Below, piece by piece: positions 20,827 to 30,798 of a stretch of DNA of 64,000 nucleotides. How positions within the stretch are numbered: position 1 is the first letter of the stretch; each line of letters opens with the position of its first letter. The notes below the pieces were generated by a model. That model was not told where the DNA came from and did not search any database. It saw only the letters and a program-made list of their open reading frames with translations. The DNA is from Orobanche coerulescens (lineage: Eukaryota; Streptophyta; Magnoliopsida; Lamiales; Orobanchaceae): NCBI GenBank assembly GCA_033398695.1, contig CM065802.1, positions 147,608,096-147,672,095 of the forward strand, given 5' to 3'. The position numbers and the translations under genes are program-made.

Positions 20827-21627
20827 GTAGAGTTGAAAATACCACACAACGGTGGAACATCGAGAATGGTGCATTCTTAACGTGTTTAATATAGTTTTTC
20901 AATCATATTATTGTTCATTACATTTTTATACACAATTTCATGTTGAATTTGGATTGCAATGATGCATCATGCTTGAATAAAATGTAAGTTCAGTCATAGA
21001 GCTAAAAAATACCACTCGACTGTAAAACATCGTGATGGTGTATTCTTAACTAGTTCAATGTATTTTTGCAATCATATTAGTCTTAAATATATCTTTATAC
21101 ATTGTTTATGTTGTATTTGTGTTGTACTCATGAATCATGCTCGAATATAATGCAAGTTCAGTCGTAGAGCTAAAAAAACTACATGACGGTGAAATATCGA
21201 GAATGGTGTAATCTTAACGACTTTACTGTAGTTTTTCAATCATATTATTGTTCAATGCATCGTTATACATCATTTCGTGTTGCATTTTGGGTTTGAATCA
21301 TGTATCACGCTCGAGTGAAATGCAAGTTCAATTAAAGAGTTGAAAAGTACCATTCGGCAGTGAAACATCGTGAATGGTGCATTATTAACTAGTTTAATTT
21401 ATTTTTTCAATCATATTATTGTCCAATACATCATTATACGTGATTTGTTATTGGATTTGGATTGCAATCATGCATCATTCTTGAATGAAATGCAAGTTCA
21501 GTCGTAGAGTTGAAAATACCGATCGACGGTGTAATATCGAGAATGATGCATTCTTGACGAGTTAATTGTAGTTTTTCAACAATATTATTGTTAAATACAT
21601 CGTTCTACATGATTTTTTGTTGAGTTG
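20827..21627 (+). repeat. ~169-bp tandem repeat array, right part
   Basis: Continues the array after the CACTA insertion. Anchor words fall at about 20832, 21001, 21169, 21339 and 21509 (spacings 169, 168, 170, 170). A unit of nucleosomal length is usual for plant satellites, but the copy-to-copy divergence and short array do not by themselves indicate a centromere. Confidence 0.85.
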
Positions 21628-22148
21628 AGCTGATTTCCTTTGGACTCATCAAGGTCAATTTTATAAAAAAAACGAAAAAAGAGACAGGAAACAAGAGAAT
21701 CTACCCAGCTGAACCCACAGGAGGGCAGTCTGGAGCGAAATAAACCCTAAAAATACTCAAGTTAATCCCACATGTAGGTAGTCAAGAGCAAAAAGGCAAA
21801 CAAATCATAAAAATAGATCTAGGTAAAGAAAACCCAAAAGGTAGAAGACACCACCATGAGCCTGCTTAGAAAATATAAGCACACCAAACAGCTACGCTCT
21901 GCAAGCGAGTAAGTCCAAAACCCTCCAAGAGCCCCAACCCCTATACTCGATGTATGGGGTTGCAGCTGCAGGCCTCCTTAAAACCCTACCACAGAAAAAC
22001 CCAATAGAAAAAACCTATGGTAGGGAAAAGAGTGCCCGAGCCTTAAGCTGTGAAGAAACTAGAACGGAGCAAAGTACATGGAATAGAGATATCTATATTG
22101 ATGATCATGAAGAAAATACTGAGCGCCATCGAACCATTCATAAGAAGC

Positions 22149-22540
22149 CTACCTCTTAGAAAGACAATCAGCAATCGAATTACTTTTCCTATAAATGTGA
22201 GAGACTCTAACATGCATATCCGAAATGATCCGCCGAAGATGAGTAGGCAATCTCAATAACATTGATGGCCGCAAGTAACTCTGCTGGGAAAGCATAACAA
22301 GAACTAATAGAAGTAGTAAGAGGGCCAAAGACCCACCCCAAACTGTTTCAAAAAACAAGGCCGATAGATCCCTCACACGGGCACCCCTTCGCTATGCCAT
22401 TTGTATTAACCTTCATCCATCCGATGGGTGGCGGGTACCATTTCACAAAAATAGAATAAATAGGTGTGTGCTGCCTCCCAATTATGCCTAAAGAATGTAG
22501 GATAAGTAGATCCTCCATAGTATTATCCATAGGCACCATA
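22149..22540 (-). pseudogene. LINE RNase H domain
   Basis: On the minus strand KWYPPPIGWMKVNTNGIAKG (about 22450-22390) is the start of the plant LINE RNase H, usually KVNTDGA; the catalytic Asp has become Asn. The end is seen as HVRVSHIYRKSNSIADCLSK (about 22200-22150), matching the HVYREGNxxAD ending. A frameshift lies near 22360. It would remove RNA from the cDNA hybrid. Confidence 0.7.
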
Positions 22541-22745
22541 TTGATGTTAATGTATTATTTTAGAAGAGTCCAGAGAAGAGACCAAAGAGACGATAAAAAG
22601 AACTTACTCGTACCATAAAGCACCTCGCAATGAAAATACCAGATCACCCAAATGGCCATGATAATAGAAAACCTCTAAAGATTCATTATATGATTTCTGA
22701 ATCTCAAACTCATTGCCTGAAGAATAAATTAGTTAAAACCCACAT

Positions 22746-23101
22746 TCAACGGAAATTTGATGAGGAAATGGGGCTCCAAGCTGTCCTAAAATTATCTAAT
22801 AGCAATGCATTCCACAAAATATGATCGATCGATTTTGAGGCAGAAAGACAAAAGATATAAATAGAGGGGCCAATGAAATCCCTATGTCGAAGAAGGTCGA
22901 AGATCGAGAGTCTACCATGAATGGCCCTCCAGACCGTGAGTGACCGACGCATCGGGATGTGCTGGTGCTAAATTCATTTCCCCCAACTGACCGTAGGGAA
23001 ATTATGACGAAGATGACAATATGCAATCTGGGAGGTGACATTACCATGAACTGAATCAGCCCAAACCCTTGCATCCTACCCTTCAAAGTCGAAAGGGGCA
23101 A
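22746..23101 (-). pseudogene. LINE zf-RVT zinc-binding region
   Basis: Reads MRRSLTVWRAIHGRLSIFDL followed by a degraded Cys/His cluster ending IDHILWNALL. This matches the zf-RVT module that follows RT in plant LINE-derived proteins (W..L...L.T.D.L..R.....C..C...E...H). Several Cys are gone and a second overlapping frame covers the upstream half. Confidence 0.6.
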
Positions 23102-23499
23102 AAACTATATCCAATGAAATCTCCTATTACGTTTTCAAATCAGCAGTTAAGTGCCATGACCCCATCAAGTAAAAAATCACTAATGGTATCAGAGAAGACA
23201 TTCCTAAGGTGATAAGGGATGCCTATACGATCACCGATAACATAACCTAACCAATTATCCCACCAAAATTGTACTCTTATGGGTACCCCTTATAAATAGA
23301 AAGATGCACATCCATGTTCTTATGGAGAAAATGTTGACGAAGGAAGCAACCACAAATCAAATTATCCTGCAAAATAACCCAAGCCAAACGGAAAAGAAAA
23401 GATTCATTCATCGTGAAAAGGGAATGGATCCCCATGCCACCTTCCTCTAAAAGGGAACATACTATACTCCAAGCTATCATACAAGAGTTCTTATGATAG

Positions 23500-24840
23500 A
23501 TATCTCCCGACCAAATAAAATCTCTAGCTGCCTACTCAAGCTTCTTAATAAGTTTAACCGTCCAATTATAAACCATCATGGAGAAAATATATAAGCTCAA
23601 AATTATAGGTTTAACCAAACAAACACGAGTGGCCATAGAAAGAGACTAATTTTCCAAAGCTGCAAATTTGTTAATGATATTGTCCAACACTGGGGAAATA
23701 TGAATGTGATGAGGAATACCACAAAACAATGGGGCACCGAGGTAATTCAATGGAATGCGACCTTCTCGCATGCCAAGAGTGCGTAAGATCGCTCGTTTGG
23801 AACGGAGAGGCACATGAGAACCGAAGTAGGCTATAAATTTAGAGCGATTCACAACCTGACATGATATAATTGCGTAATCATTGAAAATTCCCAAGAGAAT
23901 AATGGCATTATCCGAAGTGGCACGATCGAGAACAATGACATCATCCGCGTATAGTAAGTGAGAAGGATAATCAATATGTTGACCCGCATATATAGGCTTG
24001 AACTTAAATGGTCATACTGCATTCGAGATGTAGTGGCTGAGGATCTTCTCCACAAGGCGGAATAATATATGCGACATGAGGTCTACTTGTCTAACTCCTT
24101 GGCTACAAGGAAAGTACCCCTTAGGATCTTGACTGACCAAGATGGAAAGTCTAGACGAATGCAAAATAGTCGTGACCGAACCAACAAACTTGTCATGGAA
24201 ATCGAACCAACGAAGAACATCCAACAAAAATTCCCAAGATAAGGTGTCAGATGCCTTCCGAATATCAATATTAATAGCCATGTAACCACCATACGCCCAA
24301 CGGTTCGCATAATTAACAGATTTTTGAATAAAGTCGAACTGATAAGGAGAAGCGATGTCATGGACAAAAGTGCAAAGTCTGGCTGTGAGAATTTTAGTGA
24401 CGATTTTGAAAAGAAAACTGCTTAAAATAATAGGCCGGAAATGAAGAATAGAAAGAGCCCCATTCATCTTAGGTATAAGGGATGAAAGACAGGAATTTAA
24501 CCCCACCGGAAGAAACCCATGGGTGAAGAAATCTCTGATAGCCTTCAGAATGTCAAAACCAACCACCTCCCATGTGGACTGATAAAAAATCCCAGTGAAA
24601 CCTTCGAAGCCAGGAGCACTGTGCGGCTCTATACCAAAAACTATGCTCTGAATCTCCTTACAAGACGGAATACCAACCAGCATATTATTGTTATCTACAG
24701 TCACCTGGGGACGACTAACGTTTGGGGGAAGATAGGAATTTCTAGAGTAGCCCGTAATGATAATAATCAATAATATGGCTCGAAATCATTAGAGGGTCAT
24801 GGAACAACTCCCCATCGATAGATAAAGCTGAGAGCTACAT
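23500..24840 (-). pseudogene. LINE reverse transcriptase
   Basis: The longest frame (24770-24012, 252 codons) holds the fingers and palm start, including FYQSTWEVVGFDILKAIRDF and CLSSLIPKMNGALSILHFRP. The next frames carry the palm: the YADD catalytic codons are intact at 23940-23951 on the minus strand, followed by VIVLDRATSDNA. GIPHHIHISPVLDNIINKFA follows at about 23700. At least three frames are used, so there are several indels. It would perform target-primed reverse transcription. Confidence 0.85.
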
Positions 24841-25747
24841 GCGATTATATATTATCTTGCATTTGATGTTATACTTGATCGTGCGTTATATATTATCTTG
24901 CATTTGATGTTATACTATGATATTTGTGAAAACTAATGACAATGGTTTGACAAGATTTCTGAAAAGTGATGATTTTGTAAAATAAATGTGGTCGTTTGAG
25001 CTGTGTGGGCCGAGTTAGAATGAGGGAGTGCCATAACAAGGGCTCTGGGGTACGTTATGCTGTACCATGCGTATCACTCGGTTGGTTATCCAACCAGAGA
25101 GTGCCCAGATGAGGGATCTGGAGTATGATATGTTGAGTACTGCATACTGATATAGATCTATGGTTTTTATTGTTTGATGATTTACATAGTCTTCTGGAAT
25201 AATGACGTGATATGAATGGACCACTATTATGTTTTGTATTTTCTGCATGTTATGCATATTCAAGTTATTAATGTACTTGAACTGGCTAATTTCCGACCCT
25301 TTCAGGGGTAGATACATTGTTTGTGTATTCAGGTACAGGATTTCATGGTGAGCAGATGCAGGAGAGCACGAAGACGAAGAGAACCAGTGATATTGCCTCT
25401 GGATATCCCAGTTATTTATCTAGTTGTTTCTGTCTTAGTTTTGTTTGATTACTCATGAGTACGGTGTGTTGTTATCGTCTATTTGTCATGCCCATTTGTG
25501 TGCCCGATTTGAATTTGAGTCAGTAGTCTGAATGTTAAACCAGTACTATTGGATTGTTTCTATTGTGGTGTAGTCTTTCGGTGTCAGATCGTGTTATTTA
25601 TCGACCTTGCCGGTCGATACGAGCTATGAGGTTTTATCATGCAAATCGGTCGCTCGATGTATTATTGTATTTGTAGGTTTATGATTTGTGGATCCCTGAT
25701 GGATTCACGGTGATGTGGCAGTCCTGGCCCGAGACGGGATTTTTACA
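24841..25747 (+). repeat. Gypsy G LTR, 3' part
   Basis: It contains CCGACCCTTTCAGGGG (25297-25312), a hairpin common in Gypsy LTR ends, then TTCAGGTACAGG and an end in GACGGGATTTTTACA. A 33-base phrase beginning TATATATTATCTTGC is present twice (about 24845 and 24888). The LTR start is missing, lost where the LINE joins. Confidence 0.7.
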
Positions 25748-25969
25748 GATTATGGAAGCTTAGGTATATAGATACCTAGGATGATTATTATTGGGTCTTG
25801 TCGTGTCGTGTCGTAGTTGTTGTTCTGGTCAGGGAATATCACTATGTTGCCATCATCTCATGCGACCTGCACTGTAAGTATCCCTAATCTCTATCTCCTT
25901 TTGAAATTGATTAATGTGTCGAACTAGGGGATTCACACTGTCTATGATATAATTGTGCTTATTATTTCT
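25748..25969 (+). other. Gypsy G primer site (decayed) and leader
   Basis: GATTATGGAAGCTTAGGT after the LTR end is a decayed form of TTGGTATCAGAGCTTAGGT (three bases lost). The leader that follows has a TCGTG-TCGTG-TCGTA micro-repeat near 25800 and no gene. Confidence 0.55.
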
Positions 25970-26439
25970 TCTTTCAACAATAAGTTGAGAGGGCGTGATA
26001 TTCGTGGTCCTGATCGAGACCGCAGTCGTGGTGTAGCCAGAGACGAGGCTACACCAGACGTTTCTGAAATTGAGTCTGTATTTGTATCTGATGAGGCTTA
26101 GTCATTAGATCAGGGTCAGAATGGGGGAGGTGCGGCTAGGGCAGACATTTCTAACGTTCTCCAGAAAGTAGTCGCTCAGATGACACAGTTGACACAAGTA
26201 CTGCAACAGATGCAGGAGGCTAATGTGGCCCAACATGCGGTGCAAACTTTTGATAAATGGCTTTAGGAAATAATAAAGATGAACCTGCCTAAATTTGACG
26301 GATCTGAAATTGCTATGAGTTGGACCCACTGGCTTGTAGAGTTGGAAAAAATATTTGAGGGCATTCTCTGCCCTGAAGATCGTAAGGTTGATATCGCGTA
26401 AAATCTCTTGATTAAATATGCTTTAGATTGGTGGCAAGT
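25970..26439 (+). pseudogene. Gypsy G gag, N-terminal part
   Basis: It starts with a basic Arg/Gly stretch (RGRDIRGPDRDRSRG), as is usual for these gag proteins. It then gives MNLPKFDGSEIAMSWTHWLV and LEKIFEGILCPEDRKVDIA from the capsid region, ending ALDWWQV. Stops in the frame include those near 26100, 26265 and 26402. Copia B was inserted at about 26440, and the rest of Gypsy G is not in the window. Confidence 0.75.
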
Positions 26440-27652
26440 TGTTAACCTCGGTTGGGAAAAACAATACCCCAAGTGTTATGATAAATGCACCCTATAACCT
26501 GTCCCTACAACGCAACTTCATACAACGCCCAAAAAAGACAAATCCCACAGTTAAGCTCCAGAGTACAGCAAAAGAAGAAACATTGACTACAACAAACATT
26601 GTTATATGTGTTTTACTTCGGAAAATTAAAACATAAATCCAACTGGACATAAACTGAACTTTACCATCGTAAAATAATCTTTCTTTATTCATAAAGTGTT
26701 CACGGTTTTAAAGTAGCATTTAATGCTTACAGGACAATATTCAATGCAACCAAAAAGACTACTGATAAAAGAGCATCTAATGCGGATAAAAAAGAATGTA
26801 TGAAGCATTAAATGCGAAATATCTTTAATTCAAACATTCTGAAGCCGCCAATCAGAACTATCTAAATCTCACCAACCGGCAAAAGGCTACAATTATAACA
26901 GATCTATTTCCGGGGTTATAAATAGCCCAAGCAATAGGACATTGCTAATACATAGAGATGCACAAGAGTTATACTGAACACCGAGATTATCATCTAAGTG
27001 CAATATATTTCTTCAAGCATACCATGTATATCTTGAGTAAATAAATATATAAGTCCTCAACAAAGAATATCACAACTACAACGAAGCATACAAAGCCTAC
27101 AACTGTTGTTCTATCCGTGATACTTCAAAAACCTACTGTTGAGACCCTTAGCCCTGTGTGGACTAAGTCAAGATATTCCGACATGTGTGGGAAGAATAGA
27201 GTTCAAGGATGAAGATTTAATTTGTGTAAGAAGAAGCAAGTCGAAGAAGCCTACAGTCAATCTGTGTGAATGGCTCAAGCTACAGTTAGCTATATCAATC
27301 TTTGTGAATGATACAACGATGGGTTTAGTTAAAATCATATAGTTGTGTACGCCTTGCTTTTAATAAACTTCTTACTTCTGTGTGGAGGACCTGTGGACGT
27401 AGAGGGGATTACCTCGAACCACATTAAACTTTATGTTGTTCCTTTCTATTGTTATTGTTTTCCTACTGCCCGTGATTTTAGTATATACTTGTTTTGAAAA
27501 CCCTGTGACCACCAAGCTATAGGAGATTGTCTAGTTGCTGTACTTACAACAACTAAGTCTAAGACTTCCGCTATGCAAACTTAAACTTCGAAAAAGATTA
27601 CAGCTTATTCAACCCCCCCTTCTAAGTTGTACAATAGTATACGTGGCCAACA
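26440..27652 (+). repeat. 5' LTR of Copia B
   Basis: It ends GTGGCCAACA directly before the primer site. The start is less sure: TGTTAACC at 26440 pairs best with GGCCAACA, and TGTTATGA at 26474 is the alternative. TATA box TATAAATA stands at about 26917-26924 in GGGGTTATAAATAGCCC. Confidence 0.65.
26917..26924 (+). promoter_or_regulatory. TATA box of Copia B LTR
   Basis: TATAAATA inside a GC-richer surround (CCGGGGTTATAAATAGCCC), the best promoter match in this LTR. Copia E has the same octamer at 58947. Confidence 0.6.
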
Positions 27653-27654
27653 AG

Positions 27655-27666
27655 TGGTATTGAAGC
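27655..27666 (+). other. Primer-binding site of Copia B
   Basis: TGGTATTGAAGC, three bases after the LTR end, differs from TGGTATCAGAGC at two positions. Confidence 0.75.
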
Positions 27667-27787
27667 AGTTGATTCTACAAAGAATCAATTGATTTTTAAC
27701 CTGAATCAGATCCAAAACTCACTAGCTTTTGAAAAAATTCATTTTTATATCTTTATCATTCATCCTACTATTGCCATCGATAAATCT

Positions 27788-29388
27788 ATGATCAATAAAG
27801 TTCCCATGTTTTCTATTAATGAACTTGATGACTGGAGAATCAGGATGGAAGCCCATCTTGCCGCAATGCACGAAGAAATGATCTTTATTATAGAAGGACC
27901 TATCAAAATTATGAAGGTCAATCCAGCCGCCAGAATAAAAGGACAACCTCATGCAGAAATGTTTGAGAAAAAAAGGGAAAAGTGGACAACCGATGCAAAC
28001 GTACGAATCTGGACAACTTTGCCAATAATATGTTATTTGTCACTCTTGACAATGGCAAATTCTCCAAGGTAAAGAACTGCAAGAGAACCAAGGAAATTGA
28101 GGAGAAACTCAAGTTATTATGTGAGGGAACTGAGCTCTCAAAAGAAAACAATATTTCAAAACGCACTCGGTACTTTGAATCTTTTGAAATGAAATCATCT
28201 GAAACACTTGAAGAACTTGACCTCAAATTTACCGGCATTATCGGTGAACTTGAAACATTGAGTAAAACGTATATCCAGGATGAGAAAAATCTCAAAATAA
28301 TTAGATCATTCCCTGCCCGATGGGATACTAAGACCGCAGCTATGCATGTCTCTTGTAATTTAGATGACATATCTACTTTTGACCTCTTATCTGACCTTAA
28401 ATCTTTTGAGTATGATATTGACAGGAGATAAAAGGCTGAAGAGTCACCTACAAATACTGCAACACTCGACAGGAGATGCAGCTCTCCTCCTAGCACATCC
28501 AAAGTCACATCCAAAGCCTCTGACAGTGCTGATGACATCCTGTCGCAAGATGTAATGGCCTTGCTCATGCACAAATTTTGGAAATTTATTAAGAAATCCG
28601 GAAAGTCTCCCGACAAGCCTAAAAACTTCAACAAGCTAAGCTCTGAATCGCCATCATCCAAAGACTCTAATATTTGTTATAACTACAGGAAACCAGGACA
28701 CTATGCAGATAGATGTCCTCATCCTAAAGTACAGAAGCTGCCCGAAGCTGAGCAACAAGAGAAGAATGAGAAAAGACGTGTTTGGAGAAACAAATTAACG
28801 GCACGAATCGGAGAGTCAGAAGCCACGCCCATACCTATCAAAACAGAGGAATTCCTACAGACAATCACCGATAGTGACTCCTCTTATTATGAAATCGAAG
28901 ATAAAGCCTATTTTATCGTAAAGGAAGAGGATGATGATGATAGTGACGATGAGGTAAGATCAACCTCAGCTAACCCTATAAATGCAGCACATACCTTTAA
29001 ATATATGATGATTGAATTTCGGACCATTCAAAAATCCCATGAGATGCTTAAAGAAGAAAACCTACAGCTCTCTCTTTCAAATCTAGAGCGAAAGGATGAA
29101 AATGATTTGCTGAAAAATAATTATGAAATTATGTCTTTAGATTATGACAACAGCAAGATCACTCATGAAAAACTCATGGAAAGCAATCATCAACTTGCAA
29201 CTAAACTAAATGACGTAAAAACTCATAATCAATGCAAGACAAATGATAATGCTTTACTAGAAGCTGAGATACAACTTCTGGAGAAAAGAGTAGGAGAACT
29301 CCTGACCATCCTCAAATCTTTTGAGAAATCATCAAGGAGGATGGAAGACATCCTTAGCACTGGAAAACATGTCCATGGCAAACATGGC
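27788..29388 (+). pseudogene. Copia B gag, N-terminal and central part
   Basis: The first segment (MFSINELDDWRIRMEAHLAA) is the UBN2-type capsid start. A frameshift at about 27985 moves it to the frame of 27982, which reads KTEIEEKL-like capsid text to a TAA at 28429. The same frame then reopens and continues to the Cassandra insertion. The zinc knuckle at 28675-28716 reads CYNYRKPGHYADRC, so the second Cys is Tyr. An acidic stretch (KEEDDDDSDDE) and about 130 residues of predicted coiled coil follow. One frameshift, one stop and one lost zinc ligand. Confidence 0.8.
29384..29388. repeat. Target-site duplication ATGGC, left copy (Cassandra)
   Basis: ATGGC before TGTTGGGC, repeated at 30376-30380 after the second LTR end. 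Confidence 0.95.
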
Positions 29389-29706
29389 TGTTGGGCTTCG
29401 GTTCAGCATCCTGCCTGCATGAGCTTAAAAATGCGCGAGGCGCGGCTTGCGATTCGACCTGTGAGATCTGCACTAAAAAGTGGTTAAATGAATTGATTTG
29501 GACTACTCATACAAACAAGATGCATCTTCTTTTCTGGTAGCAATCTCATAGAAACTCCAAAGTTAAGCGTGCTTGGCCTGGAGTAGTTATGGGATGGGTG
29601 ACCCTCTGGGAAGTTTCCCAGGTGCTTGTGAGTGAGGACAAAGCGCGCTAGAAAAGACTCGTGTTGGTACAGTGAGGATAGTCTTCATCATTCTCAGGGA
29701 CCAACA
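29389..29706 (+). repeat. Cassandra left LTR
   Basis: Starts TGTTGGGCTTCGG and ends CAGGGACCAACA (TGTTGG/CCAACA inverted ends). Holds the 5S-like promoter segment at about 29543-29628. Confidence 0.95.
29543..29628 (+). promoter_or_regulatory. 5S rRNA-like internal promoter in Cassandra left LTR
   Basis: The order CTCATAGAAACTCC, AAGTTAAGCGTGCTTGG, GGATGGGTGACC and CTGGGAAGT matches plant 5S rRNA, including the A box, intermediate element and C box bound by TFIIIA. The 5' and 3' ends of real 5S rRNA are missing, so it is not an rRNA gene. In Cassandra this segment is thought to drive RNA polymerase III transcription. Confidence 0.9.
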
Positions 29707-29708
29707 AT

Positions 29709-29720
29709 TGGTATTAGAGC
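29709..29720 (+). other. Cassandra primer-binding site
   Basis: TGGTATTAGAGC two bases after the LTR; one difference from the initiator-Met site. Confidence 0.85.
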
Positions 29721-30057
29721 AGGTCACAGGTGCGGATTCCCTCGAAGTATCCTACAGTGGAGGCTGTCAGAGTGTTGGAACTAAGAGGCGGGCATGCAGC
29801 AAATGTTGCCAGTTGGCTGGAACTAAGATGTTGGCGCGGTGGAGGTTGTCAGGTGCTGGAGGGCTATGTGATCAAATCTAGTATGCTGGAACTGGGATAC
29901 TGGCGCAGCAGAAGGTAAACGGAGCTGGAACAAATGCTGATGCCAAGTGTTGGAGGACTGTGTGAATGAATTCAGCCGCTAGAGGGCTGTGTGATCAAAT
30001 CTAGTTCGCGGAGGTTTCCAGACTATGGGCCGAGATCTTTGGCAGTGCGGGAGGGAT

Positions 30058-30375
30058 TGTTGGGCTTCAGTCCAACATCCTGCCTGCATGAGCTTAAAAA
30101 TGCGCGAGGCACGGCTTGCGATTCGACCTGTGAGATCTGCACTAAAAAGTGGTTAAATGAATTGATTTGGACTACTCATACAAACAAGATGCATCTTCTT
30201 TTCTGGTAGCCATCTCATAGAAACTCCAAAGTTAAGCGTGCTTGGCCTGGAGTAGTTATGGGATGGGTGACCCCCTGGGAAGTTTCCCAGGTGCGCGTGA
30301 GTGAGGACAAAGCGCGCTAGAAAAGACTCGTGTTGGTACAGTGAGGATAGTCTTCATCATTCTCAGGGACCAACA
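30058..30375 (+). repeat. Cassandra right LTR
   Basis: Same length (318 bp) as the left LTR. Carries the second 5S-like segment at about 30212-30297, with GACCCCCTGGG where the left copy has GACCCTCTGGG. Confidence 0.95.
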
Positions 30376-30380
30376 ATGGC
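30376..30380. repeat. Target-site duplication ATGGC, right copy (Cassandra)
   Basis: Perfect match to 29384-29388; the Copia B gag text resumes after it. Confidence 0.95.
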
Positions 30381-30798
30381 TTGGGATATGACTCGTTCTC
30401 CAACAAAGTCAAACTATTACGGTGTTTGTCAAAGTAGTGGAACCCATTCTTGAAGCCAAAAAAGCTCCGAAGGTTGCTCCTGTAGACAAAGGAAAGGCTA
30501 CAACTGCCACTTCTCAGAAACCAAAGGCTGCCATTCCGCCACCAAGATCATATCATAAGCAGTGGAAAACACAGTCCCACAGGCCTATAAGACGCAATAC
30601 TAAATATCAAAAGTATGTTCCTTTAGCATACCAACATTGTCAGCAGCAGACTAGACGGAAGTTTGGGTACAACATGCACCTCAGTACTACCAACAGTACA
30701 ATGCTCCTAGATACTGGGTACAAGAAACCAAGTACCTGTCGCATAAGCAAGCTGCCGCACAGTTATACCAACATCAAGTCCGGAATCCAACTATAAGG
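30381..30798 (+). pseudogene. Copia B gag, part after Cassandra
   Basis: The first codons after the duplication continue the gag sense (LGYDSFSNK). Further on a frame from 30422 gives a basic, Pro/Lys-rich text (APKVAPVDKGKATTATSQKP), typical of the gag-pol border of Sirevirus-like elements. A frameshift occurs near 30420. The text stops at 30798, where the Gypsy C LTR starts. Confidence 0.6.

Larger units (their letters stand above)
21628..24840 (-). mobile_element. L1-type LINE, 5'-truncated
   Basis: A minus-strand non-LTR element with RT, zf-RVT zinc region and a C-terminal RNase H, the order found in plant L1 elements. The endonuclease and the first ORF are missing, so the copy is 5'-truncated at about 24840. 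I could not find a clear poly(A) tail or target duplication at the 21628 end. Several frameshifts and stops break the protein. Confidence 0.85.
29389..30375 (+). mobile_element. Cassandra TRIM, complete
   Basis: 987 bp: LTR of 318 bp, primer site TGGTATTAGAGC, a 351-bp non-coding middle, a G-rich polypurine tract (GCGGGAGGGAT, about 30047-30057) and a second LTR of 318 bp, flanked by ATGGC. Both LTRs contain a 5S rRNA-like sequence, the mark of Cassandra. It encodes nothing and must use another element's proteins. I count about eight differences between its LTRs, mostly transitions, so it is moderately recent. Confidence 0.96.
26440..30798 (+). mobile_element. Copia B, Sirevirus-like element, 5' LTR and gag only
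   Basis: A plus-strand Copia: LTR, primer site, gag with a zinc knuckle and long coiled coil. It is interrupted in gag by Cassandra (29389-30375) and cut off by Gypsy C at 30799. No pol or 3' LTR is visible later in the window. The gag type and zinc-knuckle-then-coiled-coil layout resemble Sireviruses; this lineage call is an inference. Related to Copia E (58061). Confidence 0.75.

Noticed and set aside
27918..28661. A 247-codon open frame on the minus strand
   Set aside because: It is the antisense shadow of the Copia B gag, whose sense frames carry the recognisable domains.
29543..29628. A genuine 5S rRNA gene
   Set aside because: The 5' and 3' parts of 5S rRNA are missing and the sequence lies inside both LTRs of a TRIM, so it is the Cassandra promoter segment.
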